64,000 nt of DNA from Arthrobacter sp. StoSoilB5 (GTDB lineage: Bacteria; Actinomycetota; Actinomycetes; Actinomycetales; Micrococcaceae), in contig NZ_AP024646.1 of NCBI RefSeq assembly GCF_019977235.1, forward strand, positions 2,294,001-2,358,000. The letters run 5' to 3'. The position numbers were made by a program, and so were the translations under genes. Shown in pieces: positions 47,597 through 56,547 of this stretch; the stretch's first letter is position 1; every line of letters begins with the position of its first letter. Below the pieces are notes generated by a model that had not been told where the DNA came from, made no database searches, and saw only the letters and a program-made list of their open reading frames with translations.

Positions 47597-48725
47597 TGTC
47601 GTTCCCCTTGGCGATCCGCACTGCTGCATGAATCTCTCGGGCGTCAACCAGTCCACGAGTACGTCCGTGGGAGTCAACGGCAACCGCCTTGCCAGCGGGA
47701 GAAAGAACTGCCGAATTCAGTGCGGAGTTCAACGTGTCCACGCCGTACACGAAGGGGCTCCTCACAGGAATCGGGCCCTGTCCGCCCGTCGCCCCCGGCG
47801 TGCCGGCCTGTATCCACGACTCGGGGCGTCCGTCGTCGTCGTTTTGTAGTACCCAGCCAGAAGCCGCACGCGTCTCAGCTCCGGCGTCGGATGAAACAGG
47901 CTCCAGCAGTAGTCCCTCGGTGGGTAGGAGCGAGAGCCACTTGATGCCTGCGTTGCCTTTCGTGAACCCTTCTACATAGTCGTCGGCCGGCGCCGTCAAG
48001 ATGCTCCCCGGGCTGTCAACCTGCGCGACGGCCCCGGGACGAAAGACGACAACCTGGTCGGCCAGGAAGACCGCCTCGTCGAGATCGTGGGTGACCATGA
48101 TGATGGTCTTCCGGAGCTCGCCCTGAAGTCCTTTAAGGTGATTCTGCAGGTCGCGACGAACGATCGGGTCCACCGCCGAAAATGGTTCATCCATCAAGAG
48201 GATCGGCGGGTCCGCGGCCAAGGCACGGGCCACTCCCACGCGCTGCTGCTGCCCACCGGACAACTGGTGGGGGTATTTCCTGCCCAGTTCGACCGGAAGA
48301 CCCACGAGCTTCAACAGCTCCGCGGCCCGGTCCCTGGCAGTTGATTTCGCCTCACCTAGCAGTCGCGGAATCAATGCGACGTTGTCAATGACGCGTTTGT
48401 GCGGGAAAAGCCCCGCGTTTTGAATGACATAGCCGATCTGGCGGCGAAGCTCCATGGTCGCCATGGAAGCGACATCCACGCCGTTGACCGTGACATGCCC
48501 ACGCGAGGGCAGGACCATCTTGTTGATCATGCGCAGCGCCGTCGTCTTGCCGCATCCCGACGGGCCAACGAAGACGGTTGTCTCGCCGGCCGGACAATGC
48601 AGGGAAATTGCGTCCAAGGCCTGGGTGCCATCGGGGAAGGTCTTGCTCACGGCGTGGAACTCCACGCCACCGGAACTCACATTGCCCCCGGCCTCTTGTG
48701 CCGGTGCTTTGAGGGAAGTCAGCAC
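47589..48725 (-). CDS. Quaternary-amine ABC transporter ATP-binding protein (OpuCA type)
   Basis: A 378-aa ATPase. Walker A VGPSGCGKTTALRM, Q-loop VIQNAGLFPH, signature LSGGQQQRVGVARA, Walker B ILLMDEPFSAVD and H-loop MVTHDLDEA are present. The C-terminal extension (SPAGKAVAVDSHGRTRGLVD) looks like a partial CBS region, a feature of betaine-type importers. It is the first gene of the importer-lyase operon, with a candidate operator 86 bp upstream at 48812-48828. Confidence 0.9.
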   Translation of the reverse strand: MLTSLKAPAQEAGGNVSSGGVEFHAVSKTFPDGTQALDAISLHCPAGETTVFVGPSGCGKTTALRMINKMVLPSRGHVTVNGVDVASMATMELRRQIGYVIQNAGLFPHKRVIDNVALIPRLLGEAKSTARDRAAELLKLVGLPVELGRKYPHQLSGGQQQRVGVARALAADPPILLMDEPFSAVDPIVRRDLQNHLKGLQGELRKTIIMVTHDLDEAVFLADQVVVFRPGAVAQVDSPGSILTAPADDYVEGFTKGNAGIKWLSLLPTEGLLLEPVSSDAGAETRAASGWVLQNDDDGRPESWIQAGTPGATGGQGPIPVRSPFVYGVDTLNSALNSAVLSPAGKAVAVDSHGRTRGLVDAREIHAAVRIAKGNDND

Positions 48726-48811
48726 TGGTTCCTCCTGGTGCTAATGGTTGCCGCGTCGTTGCGGATGGGGGACGGCGTGACCGTCACCACACTGAGCAAT
48801 ATTCTCCACTA

Positions 48812-48828
48812 GGTGACGACCGTCGCAC
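48812..48828 (-). promoter_or_regulatory. Shared operator-like motif between importer operon and paaX-type gene
   Basis: The minus strand reads GTGCGACGGTCGTCACC. It sits in the divergent region between the importer ATPase (start 48725) and the PaaX-family regulator (start 48970), the expected place for an autoregulatory site. Related copies occur at 38719-38735 and 53093-53117. Confidence 0.5.
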
Positions 48829-48969
48829 AATAGCAATTTGGAAGTTTCTATTCAGAGGGAGCTTTGGGGACCGATGGGACGGCCAACCTATGGCAAGTCC
48901 TCGGGCGATCGTTCGGATTTAATCTCGCACGACAACGAAAATGCCGGCTTCAGTTGCTAAGCTTGGCCC

Positions 48970-49851
48970 GTGCATGCCGAAGACGAGATAATTGCCGGAC
49001 GCCTTCCTGGCGCGACCGGACAGCCCGCCCACCACCGTTTCATCATCACGGTGTTCGGACTCTATGGCCGCAGCAGCGGGGGAGTCATACCTGTGGCCCT
49101 CCTGGTGCGCCTGTTGCAGGACCTGGGCTGCGAACCCGCCAGCGTCCGGTCTTCAATCTCGCGGTTAAAGAAGAAGGGCGTCCTGACCAGCGAAAAAATT
49201 GACGGCCAGAATGGCTACACGCTCTCGCCGGAACTGGAAGAACACTTCAGCACCCGGGACGAGCGAATCTTTGTGCCAAGTCCCGCCGCAGCCAACGATC
49301 CGTGGCTCCTTGCATCCTTTTCGGTCCCCGAGGCTCAGCGGGCGCAGCGGAACAAGATCCGTGCCGGGCTGGCCCGCATGGGCTTTGGCAACGTAGCCCC
49401 GGGACTCTGCATCGCGCCCAACAAGCTTTTCACCGAGGCCTCGGACTTCGTCTCACGCAACGATCTGCACGACTACGTGGAGTTCTTCATTTCCAATCCG
49501 GCAGGGCCCGGCCAACTTAGGGACAAGGTTGCCCAGTGGTGGGACCTTGAGGCACTCGAGCATTATTACGCGGAGTTCATTGATGCCCATTCGGGCGAAC
49601 TCAAAGAGTGGAGGCGGCGTAAGGACCGCACTGATCTGACGTACCGGGATGCCTTCAAGGCTTATATTCCGATGGTGACACAGTGGCGTCGGCTGCCGTT
49701 CCTTGACCCGGGCCTGCCCTTGGAGTCCTTGCCCGACAATTGGAAGGGCACGGAGGCTCGGCAGTTATTCAGTGACCTTCATGGCGTACTTGGGCCGCTG
49801 GCGGCGCGTCACGCCAACCGCGTGATCCATGGACAAAGAGAAGCGGCCTGA
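48970..49851 (+). CDS. PaaX-family transcriptional regulator
   Basis: A 293-aa regulator of the phenylacetate-degradation repressor family. The N-terminal winged helix includes FIITVFGLYGRSSGGVIPVA and SVRSSISRLKKKGVLTSEKI; the C-terminal PaaX domain has PWLLASFSVPEAQRAQRNKI and YRDAFKAYIPMVTQWRRLPF. Known members respond to aryl-CoA thioesters. GTG at 48970 is the start. It is divergent from the betaine-type importer and probably regulates it and the scattered genes sharing the 17-nt motif. Confidence 0.87.
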   Translation: MHAEDEIIAGRLPGATGQPAHHRFIITVFGLYGRSSGGVIPVALLVRLLQDLGCEPASVRSSISRLKKKGVLTSEKIDGQNGYTLSPELEEHFSTRDERIFVPSPAAANDPWLLASFSVPEAQRAQRNKIRAGLARMGFGNVAPGLCIAPNKLFTEASDFVSRNDLHDYVEFFISNPAGPGQLRDKVAQWWDLEALEHYYAEFIDAHSGELKEWRRRKDRTDLTYRDAFKAYIPMVTQWRRLPFLDPGLPLESLPDNWKGTEARQLFSDLHGVLGPLAARHANRVIHGQREAA

Positions 49852-49871
49852 CGGAAATCCATCAGGCCGCT
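49842..49871. terminator. Terminator between convergent regulator and esterase genes
   Basis: AGCGGCCTGA at 49842-49851 (containing the regulator stop codon) pairs with TCAGGCCGCT at 49862-49871 around a 10-nt loop. A second weaker stem (CCCAACAA at 49876-49883 with TTGTTGGG at 49901-49908) follows and may serve the minus-strand esterase. Confidence 0.65.
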
Positions 49872-49919
49872 CTATCCCAACAAGCCACGACCGATCCTGG
49901 TTGTTGGGAGCTCGGGCAC

Positions 49920-51257
49920 CTATCTCACGACGAACTCCACCAGGCCGGCAATGAGCTCGTTGGACACAGAAGCAAATTCCTCGTCGGTTATCCCTTCAAG
50001 CATGGGCGCATCAGCCCATGCCGGCCTGTTGCCAAACTGAAACGGCAAATCGAGACAGTGCCCGCTGTGCAGGCCCTCCAATGGACTCTCCAGATCAAAG
50101 GACGCTGCATGGACGTCAAGGCCAGCCGCGGCGTAACTCTGATGCAACTCGCTCGGAAGCCGCTGGAACTGGCGCCACGAAGACAGTGCAACGAGTGCTC
50201 GGTAGGGGGATACCGCCGATGCATCGAACCTAGGCGGTATGTCGGCTTCTGCGAGTGATTCGAGCACAGCGTCGACTTGGGCGGCTGTTGCGTTCACCTC
50301 CGGCGGTGAATTGAAGAAGAAGGTGGCGGACTCGTCGGCCGTGTTTCGGAAGTAAACGCTGTCGACGTGGCAGTTCGAGGCACACCAGGCAGGGTCGAGC
50401 AGTTGTTCTGGCAGACGAGCAGTCACGGCAGGCAGGAAGGCCGACGAGGCATGCCCCAGGGGCCGGTTTTGTCCTCCAAGGCCGGCAATGCCGGCTGAAA
50501 GAAGAGCGCTTGCGGGAACCACCTGCATGTCCCTGCCCTCCAGTGCTGCCTCGACACGCGCACGGATCTCATCAAAGCGTGTGCGCTCCCAAGGTGATCG
50601 GGTCCCCATGCTCAGGTGCGCCACACGGTGGAAGAGGCCTGCGCCCTCCTCCACCGTGCTGAGCAGGTGGCCGTACCAGGCCCCGGCAGACTGCCCGACT
50701 AGTGTCACCCGTTCGGGGTCCCCGCCGAGCGCCCTGATGTGCTCCTTGACCCATCGCAGGGAACACAGCAGGTCTTCCGCCGGGAGAGGAAGAGCCGCAG
50801 TGGCAGGATCGGCCAAGTGAGCAACCGGGCCGATCCTGTAGTTCACCGTTACGACAACGATGCCTTGACGTGCCAAGTCAGTGCCGTCATACCATTCCAT
50901 GGACCCGCCTCCGCTCATCCATGCCCCGCCGTGGACAAAAAACAGCACGGGTAGGTTGTCGCCGTTCTTGGGGGCCCAGACGTTCATGAAGAACGCGTCG
51001 TCGGACTGTTCGTTCGATGTGACGCCATGTCCCATCGCACTGGCCAACCGGCTCGCACGCTGGGGAAAGACCGGCACGTCGGCCAGCCGACCAGCGTGAA
51101 CCTGGCCGTGGGCAGGGCGTGTAGGTGTGAATCGTTTGCCGCCTGTCAGTTCGGCGAACCGGATACCGTACCAGGCGTTGATCCCGGGAAGATCTGCTCT
51201 GCGAAGCTTCGCCGCGAAAGACCCGGATGATGATGTGGACGTGCCGTTCAGTGTCAT
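49920..51257 (-). CDS. Type-B carboxylesterase
   Basis: A 445-aa alpha/beta-hydrolase of the carboxylesterase/cholinesterase family. Oxyanion-hole HGGAW is at residues 109-113, nucleophile Ser190 in GQSAGAW, and the C-terminal catalytic His in SGHCLDLPFQFGN. It is somewhat shorter than typical type-B esterases (about 500 aa). No signal peptide, so cytosolic. ATG at 51257 lies 8 nt after the monooxygenase stop, so it belongs to the cupin-monooxygenase-esterase operon. It may hydrolyse an ester formed by Baeyer-Villiger-type oxidation or release a choline-like ester. Confidence 0.87.
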   Translation of the reverse strand: MTLNGTSTSSSGSFAAKLRRADLPGINAWYGIRFAELTGGKRFTPTRPAHGQVHAGRLADVPVFPQRASRLASAMGHGVTSNEQSDDAFFMNVWAPKNGDNLPVLFFVHGGAWMSGGGSMEWYDGTDLARQGIVVVTVNYRIGPVAHLADPATAALPLPAEDLLCSLRWVKEHIRALGGDPERVTLVGQSAGAWYGHLLSTVEEGAGLFHRVAHLSMGTRSPWERTRFDEIRARVEAALEGRDMQVVPASALLSAGIAGLGGQNRPLGHASSAFLPAVTARLPEQLLDPAWCASNCHVDSVYFRNTADESATFFFNSPPEVNATAAQVDAVLESLAEADIPPRFDASAVSPYRALVALSSWRQFQRLPSELHQSYAAAGLDVHAASFDLESPLEGLHSGHCLDLPFQFGNRPAWADAPMLEGITDEEFASVSNELIAGLVEFVVR

Positions 51258-51265
51258 GGCGTCGG

Positions 51266-52501
51266 CTAAAGCTTTGCTGAGATGAACTCGGTGTCGGTCA
51301 AGCCATTTCCATGGAGTTCGTAGCCCATGGGTGCCGTAATCGAGGCGTGACGCGTTCCAGTGTTGATGTCTCTCCACATCCGGCCCAGAAGGCTGTTCTC
51401 GGCGAAAGCGGCCGTTCCATGCAGCCAGCACAGCTCATTAACCGCGTCCACCAGCTCGTGCCCTGCATGACCGATGCCACCGCGGTTTCGTGCCCGGTCC
51501 ACGAGTGGAATCGGCGTGGTGCCCGCGGCGGCTTGGTCGATGGTTGCCGCGGACCTTTCAAGCAGAAGACGCGCAGAGTCGATCTTCATGCTTGCTGCTC
51601 CGAGCCCTTGGATGAAAGCACCGGAATCAATTTGCCGCTTGTAGTTTGTGTAGGTGATCCCTCGTTTGTGGGAGATTTCTGAGACGTAGTCCAAAGCAGC
51701 GAATGCTGCCCCCAGCGCAGGGGCCTGAATGGTGGTCGACATGGTCAGATGCGGGGTCAGGCGCCGCCCAAACGTTACGGCGGGGTCCGACTCTATGGCT
51801 TGGCCCATCAGTTGTTCGAAGGTGATGATCCTGCTGCGGGGAATCCACTGGTCTTCAGCGACCATGGTGTTCGAGCCGCTTCCCCGCATGCCAATCGTGT
51901 ACCACGTGTCCTTGACCCAGTATTCACCTCGCCGCATAATTGCGAACCCGATGCTGGTGTTGTCGCTCTCAGCGTCGCTGACATTGAGGATTCCAATCGC
52001 CCACTCCGAGTGCATGGAATTTGACGCAAAGGGCCACTCTCCGCTGACGCGCCATCCGTCACCCTCGGGAGTGGCGTGTCCCTGGGGACTGGCAAAAATC
52101 GAAGCCATGCGGACAGGGCCGTCGGCGAAGATCTCATCGAGAAGTTCATCGTCATAGCGGTTGGCCAAGAGGACAGACCCGTTGGAGATCACTGTCACCC
52201 ATGCTGCGGCAGGGCAGTAGTACCCGACAGTGCGGGCAACTTCCAGCAGCATCGATGCCCCACCTTCGTAGCCGCCGTAGCGCTGCAGTGCGGAAATGCG
52301 CAGGGCGCCGGTGCTTTCGAGTGCCTCGATCGTCGAGTCTGGTAGAACCCTGTTTTTATCGGCGATGACTGCGTTCTCGCGCAAGATCGGACCCACTGCG
52401 TGAATGCGGTTGATGAGCTCAGCGACGACGTCAGCCGCAGGAGGACCAGCAACGACCAAGCGTTTGGTGGGAGGTACTGCCGTGGTTGTGTTTTCGTTCA
52501 T
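51266..52501 (-). CDS. Acyl-CoA-dehydrogenase-fold flavin-dependent monooxygenase
   Basis: A 411-aa group D flavin monooxygenase related to the oxygenase components HpaH-C2 and HsaA. Visible features are VARTVGYYCPAAAWVTVISN, SGEWPFASNSMHSEWAIGIL and a C-terminal helical bundle (LCWLHGTAAFAENSLLGRMW). It needs reduced flavin from a partner; the only flavin reductase in this neighbourhood is the IclR-fused one at 37270-38439, whose promoter shares a motif with this operon. It probably hydroxylates an aromatic ring or a heterocycle or heteroatom. Confidence 0.85.
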   Translation of the reverse strand: MNENTTTAVPPTKRLVVAGPPAADVVAELINRIHAVGPILRENAVIADKNRVLPDSTIEALESTGALRISALQRYGGYEGGASMLLEVARTVGYYCPAAAWVTVISNGSVLLANRYDDELLDEIFADGPVRMASIFASPQGHATPEGDGWRVSGEWPFASNSMHSEWAIGILNVSDAESDNTSIGFAIMRRGEYWVKDTWYTIGMRGSGSNTMVAEDQWIPRSRIITFEQLMGQAIESDPAVTFGRRLTPHLTMSTTIQAPALGAAFAALDYVSEISHKRGITYTNYKRQIDSGAFIQGLGAASMKIDSARLLLERSAATIDQAAAGTTPIPLVDRARNRGGIGHAGHELVDAVNELCWLHGTAAFAENSLLGRMWRDINTGTRHASITAPMGYELHGNGLTDTEFISAKL

Positions 52502-52541
52502 GATTCGGTGCCTTCCTGGCCTTCGAGTAGCAATTCAGGGG

Positions 52542-53063
52542 CTAAGCCGTGGCGTTGGGGCGGGTCCCCGGAGGAGCAATGATCTTGATGTTGAACGCTT
52601 TTGCAGCCGCCTCAAGCCGTTGCTCGGTCTCCTCGTCCATGGCCCAGCCGGCTTGAGGTCCCGTATATTCCGCAGGGATGGCCACGGCCCGGAAAAACTG
52701 CTCCAAACCGCTTGGTGCGCTCATGACTAGCCACTTGGCTTCGGCCTCGGGGGAGACCTTGAAAATATGCGGTACGTCCTTGGGCAGCAGAATGCAGTCC
52801 CCGGCGTTCAATGTCACTGCGACGTCGGCTGCCCAGAACGATATCTGCCCCTCCAGCAAGTAGAAGATCTCATCCTCTCCGTTGTGCTCGTGCAACGGCG
52901 GTTCGGAGCCGGCTTTGGAATGGGTCAGGGACATCTGAAAGAGGCCATTCGTCATTTCCGTCGTGATGATGGGCTGAATCAGGTCACCCAGGAACCACAA
53001 ACTCTCACGCTCAGTCTCGCGAACTACGGACACTCGGCTCGTCGTGGTGGCGGTATCGGTCAT
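52542..53063 (-). CDS. Cupin-domain protein
   Basis: A 173-aa single-cupin protein. The metal-binding motif 1 reads PPLHEHNGEDEIFYLLEG (two His and Glu), and motif 2 is PKDVPHIFKV. Such proteins include quercetinase-like dioxygenases and small-molecule isomerases. ATG at 53063 has AAGGAG upstream; a longer frame to 53099 lacks one. First gene of the operon, 40 nt before the monooxygenase, with an operator-like motif 30 bp upstream of its start. Confidence 0.85.
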   Translation of the reverse strand: MTDTATTTSRVSVVRETERESLWFLGDLIQPIITTEMTNGLFQMSLTHSKAGSEPPLHEHNGEDEIFYLLEGQISFWAADVAVTLNAGDCILLPKDVPHIFKVSPEAEAKWLVMSAPSGLEQFFRAVAIPAEYTGPQAGWAMDEETEQRLEAAAKAFNIKIIAPPGTRPNATA

Positions 53064-53092
53064 TGCATCTCTCCTTGCTCGAACTGTGCAAT

Positions 53093-53117
53093 GTGTCATA
53101 AATTACTACGGTCGCAC
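53093..53117 (-). promoter_or_regulatory. Shared operator-like motif upstream of the cupin operon
   Basis: The minus strand begins GTGCGACCGTAGTAATT and continues TATGACAC. It matches GTGCGAC-GT-GT of the copy at 48812-48828. It is close to the cupin start (53063), in promoter position. Confidence 0.45.
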
Positions 53118-53406
53118 GCAAGTTGCAATAGCACGGTCTCGAGGGATGCTTATGGCATATTTGTGACGGTCGCCTTTGCCGCACACGCCATTGCGTGGGT
53201 GATCTGAGTTCGCTTTTCGGAACCGTTGCCTTTAGGTGACCTTGCCGTCGCGGCTTTTTGCTGGTGCGGAGCGATCGTGTGGCAGGCATGCGCAGCTGCT
53301 GCCGGCCGGCGATTTGAGTTCACAGCAACCGTGCAGTCGCTCAGCGGTCATCGTGCAGCGCAACCGGGGTTGCGCCAGACCTTCCGCACTCTTAGTTGCT
53401 GGGTTG

Positions 53407-55620
53407 TTAGCCTGACTCTTCGTCGCGCTTAGGCGCCTGCGATGTCGTCCCTTCGGCGGGTTGCCCGTGACCTTTCGCTTCCAATGGGGCAGCATCAACC
53501 AGATCGGTTATCCACGGCCGGCGCCCACGCTGAAGAGACATGCCGGCAGGCAGCCCCTTGACCGACACGTCTGAGTTGGAGATGTCGATGGAGATCCGGC
53601 CTTGCCCCATCGGAGCGTGTCGGATGTGCAGACCGCCATATGTATCGGGAAGCACCGGATCAAGCCACAGGGCCCCTGCGGAAACGTCGGGGTCGTATCG
53701 CATCAGGCTCGTTATGAGCTGGATAGGGGTGGTAGCTGCCCATGCTTGGGGGGAGCAGGCCGTTGGATACGGCACGGGATCGGAGAATTCTTCCCGGCTG
53801 AAACCGCAGAATAGTTCCGGTAGGCGGCCGCCGGAGTAACTGGCGGCTTCAAACAAGGCTGTTGAGATTTCTTTCGCTTCTTCGATAAAGCCATATCGAA
53901 GAAGCCCCGCGACAATAAGGGCGTTATCGTGGGGCCACACTGAGCCGTTGTGGTAGCTGACCGGGTTGTAGGCGCCCATATCACTGGCCAAGGTGCGGAT
54001 GCCCCAACCGCTGTACATCTCGGGAGACATTAACCGCTTCACTACCAGAGGTGCTTTGTCCTCATCGACGACACCGAACCACAGGCATTGGCCCATGTTT
54101 GACGCGCAGGCGTCCACAGGACGCTTGTCTCTATCGAGCGCCACGGCGTAGTAGCCCTTGTCGGGAAGCCAGAACATCTCGTTGAACTGCCTCTTTAGTC
54201 GCGCTGCCCGCTGTCGCATCTCCGCGGCCTTGCCATAGTCACCCGCGTCGTAGGCCATCCAGGCACGCGCCGCGTAAGCACCGTGGACATAAGCCTGGAC
54301 CTCACAAAGTGCGATTGGAGGCTCGGCCAGTGAGCCATCCGCAAAATTGATCCCGTCCCATGAATCCTTCCAGCCCTGGTTGATCAGGCCCTGGTCATTC
54401 AGCCGTTGATATTCGACGAAGCCATCGCCGTCTCGATCGCCGTAGTCCCGGATCCAGTCCAGAGCTCGGTCTGCGTGCGGCAACACGGCCTCAATCAATT
54501 CAGGGGCGAATCCCCACCGACTAACCTCACCAAGCAGGGCTACGAACAACGGTGTCGCGTCGATGCTCCCGTAGTAGGCAGACTTGCCGCCCAGGGCCAG
54601 TCCACTGGACACTCCTAGCCGGACTTCATGCAGGATCTTGCCTGGCTCTTCCTCGCTCATCGGGTCAACCGTTCGGCCCTGGCGGTCAGCCAAGGTCTGC
54701 AGCGTGCCCAAAGCCAGCGACGGATCCACTGGCAGCGCCATGCCGGAAGCCCATATGGAGTCCCGGCCGAACAGCGTCATGAACCAGGGCGCCCCCGCAG
54801 CTACGACAACGCGTTCTGGATGTTGGGGATCATCAATGCGCAGAGCCCCCAGATCGTCGTAGCTCCTGCGGAGGGTCCTCTCGATGGATTTGCTCCCTAT
54901 TTGGAGCACGGGGATCTTCGCTACCCACTCTTGCCGACGACGGTCCCGAGCAGACATTTCGCCCGGTGCCGGATGCTCGAAAAAATCAGGTGCGCTTCCC
55001 TCGGATGCCTCCGGAACTACGCTCAAATTCTTTGTCCAGTGGCCGTGGGGCGGTATGACCTCGCGATATGTGAGGATCCCAGGGGAGATCTCCGCGCCCT
55101 TGGCGTTGATAACGACGGACTTACGAACCTGCTCCCATTCACCGGCTATTGTCACTGAGTCGGACCTCTGTGCCCAAGTCGTCTTCCATCGCCGCTGGAT
55201 CCTGGATTCCTTGACCTCAAACAAGTCTGCGAAGTCCGTACCGACGTCGATAACAATGTGACAGTCCACCGGCCTCGAGGAAAAGTTTCGCACCGTCAAC
55301 TTTTCGGAAATTCCGATCCCGACTTCCCGGAGGCGATAGACAAGGAGCGGACCGTCCGCATAGCCCTCGCTGCCCGGGACCCGGCCAGCAAAGGCCACCC
55401 TATACGGCTGCTTGGTTTCCGCAGTCAGGCTTTCGATTGGTTGGCCATTGACTGTCAGGACCCACCGGGAAAGTATGCGCGTGTCTTCATGAAATACCCC
55501 GTGGGGTTGCTCAGGATGGATGTCACCGTTCGGCAGGGATATGCAGAAGTTTGAGCCCTCAACCAACGAGACCGTCGCGCTCAAAGACCCCGCGGCGGTA
55601 TCAATATTCCAACCAGCCAC
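53407..55620 (-). CDS. Amylo-alpha-1,6-glucosidase / glycogen-debranching-type protein
   Basis: A 737-aa protein with an N-terminal glycogen-debranching beta-sandwich domain (SNFCISLPNGDIHPEQPHGV, FHEDTRILSRWVLTVNGQPI) and a C-terminal GH15/GH63-like (alpha/alpha)6 barrel (GAPWFMTLFGRDSIWASGMA, DGINFADGSLAEPPIALCEV, SYHNGSVWPHDNALIVAGLL). GTG at 55620 is chosen because AAGGAG lies 7 nt upstream and the protein then starts at AGWNIDTAAGSL; the longer frame to 55719 adds an unlikely Arg/Cys-rich head. Members debranch alpha-glucans or act on trehalose-type glucosides. A broken paralogue is at 23158-23886. Confidence 0.88.
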   Translation of the reverse strand: MAGWNIDTAAGSLSATVSLVEGSNFCISLPNGDIHPEQPHGVFHEDTRILSRWVLTVNGQPIESLTAETKQPYRVAFAGRVPGSEGYADGPLLVYRLREVGIGISEKLTVRNFSSRPVDCHIVIDVGTDFADLFEVKESRIQRRWKTTWAQRSDSVTIAGEWEQVRKSVVINAKGAEISPGILTYREVIPPHGHWTKNLSVVPEASEGSAPDFFEHPAPGEMSARDRRRQEWVAKIPVLQIGSKSIERTLRRSYDDLGALRIDDPQHPERVVVAAGAPWFMTLFGRDSIWASGMALPVDPSLALGTLQTLADRQGRTVDPMSEEEPGKILHEVRLGVSSGLALGGKSAYYGSIDATPLFVALLGEVSRWGFAPELIEAVLPHADRALDWIRDYGDRDGDGFVEYQRLNDQGLINQGWKDSWDGINFADGSLAEPPIALCEVQAYVHGAYAARAWMAYDAGDYGKAAEMRQRAARLKRQFNEMFWLPDKGYYAVALDRDKRPVDACASNMGQCLWFGVVDEDKAPLVVKRLMSPEMYSGWGIRTLASDMGAYNPVSYHNGSVWPHDNALIVAGLLRYGFIEEAKEISTALFEAASYSGGRLPELFCGFSREEFSDPVPYPTACSPQAWAATTPIQLITSLMRYDPDVSAGALWLDPVLPDTYGGLHIRHAPMGQGRISIDISNSDVSVKGLPAGMSLQRGRRPWITDLVDAAPLEAKGHGQPAEGTTSQAPKRDEESG

Positions 55621-55722
55621 AATCGGGCTCCTTGCGACAGAACACCATTCCACCCGAGACCGTAGGCAATCCGTCCGCCCCGCCTCGGCATCAACGACGC
55701 TACGCCCGTTCACCATCAAGCG

Positions 55723-56346
55723 CTAGGGCGTATTCACCTGCCTTATCTGTCCGGCGAGAGCCAGGGCCTGCTCGTGGCCTAGGACTGTAAATGTCGGTGT
55801 AACTCCTGAGGAAAAAGGAGAACTCCGTGACGGATGTGACGGCCGCTGCGATTGATGCGGTGGATGAGGAACTGGTTCGGCAGCTGACGGAGCGTGGCGA
55901 ATGACTCGGGAAGTCCCAGGTGCAGTAGGAGCTTCATCGGTTGACCTGCCGTTCAGATCCCTCTCCTTTAATCCATACTGGAAAATCTTGCCTCCACCGT
56001 TGTGGATAACCCCGCGGGGTTCAATGGTTACCGCTGCGTTGTCGGCTAAGGCGTGCGCCCAGGCCTCTGCTTCTTGCCAGAACACGTCGCCGAGGGGTTG
56101 GCGCGGATGGGCTCGCATGGTGACCGACATCGTTAGGCGGAAATGGTCCATGGTGAAACAGACGATGTCGACGGTAACGCCCGGACTCAGCAAGGACGGT
56201 CGTCGCGCCATGACTGAGATGGCAGCTTCGAGGGGCCCATGGGTGGTGTTCCTCCTGGCCAGTGCAAGCACCTGTTGGCGGGGTAGTGCGAGTTCGTTCC
56301 CGCATATCTCTTGTATCCTGCGGGTGAGCGCGGTGAGCATGCTCAT
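55723..56346 (-). CDS. Hypothetical protein truncated by an IS256 stub
   Basis: A 207-codon frame beginning MSMLTALTRRIQEICGNELA. The first ~147 residues look like ordinary protein (VDIVCFTMDHFRLTMSVTMR, WAHALADNAAVTIEPRG) but match no family I recognise. From about residue 147 the frame is antisense to an IS256 end (55782-55904) and becomes Pro/His/Ser-rich, so the true C-terminus has been lost. Confidence 0.5.
   Translation of the reverse strand: MSMLTALTRRIQEICGNELALPRQQVLALARRNTTHGPLEAAISVMARRPSLLSPGVTVDIVCFTMDHFRLTMSVTMRAHPRQPLGDVFWQEAEAWAHALADNAAVTIEPRGVIHNGGGKIFQYGLKERDLNGRSTDEAPTAPGTSRVIRHAPSAAEPVPHPPHQSQRPSHPSRSSPFSSGVTPTFTVLGHEQALALAGQIRQVNTP
55782..55904 (+). mobile_element. Left end of an IS256-family element (remnant)
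   Basis: Starts with an IS256-like terminal sequence GGACTGTAAATGTCGGTGTA, then an AGGAG ribosome site and a GTG-started frame TDVTAAAIDAVDEELVRQLT typical of IS256-family (Mutator-type) transposase N-termini. The frame stops at a TGA at 55902-55904 after 25 codons; the rest of the element is absent. Confidence 0.75.
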
Positions 56347-56547
56347 CCTTCCTTCACGGCTGGGTTAGTGGGGCGTACTACCGGCCACGACGCTTTCCGG
56401 GGATGTCGGCCGCGCTCTACCTGAGGGTGGGTTTGCCGGCTCGAAGGTCTTCGAGGAAGAGCACCACTGTCGCGGCAACACTTCGGTGAGAGGCGTCGTT
56501 GAACGCGTCTCTGAGACCTCCTGTTGTGGCCACAAAGCGTCGCATCC

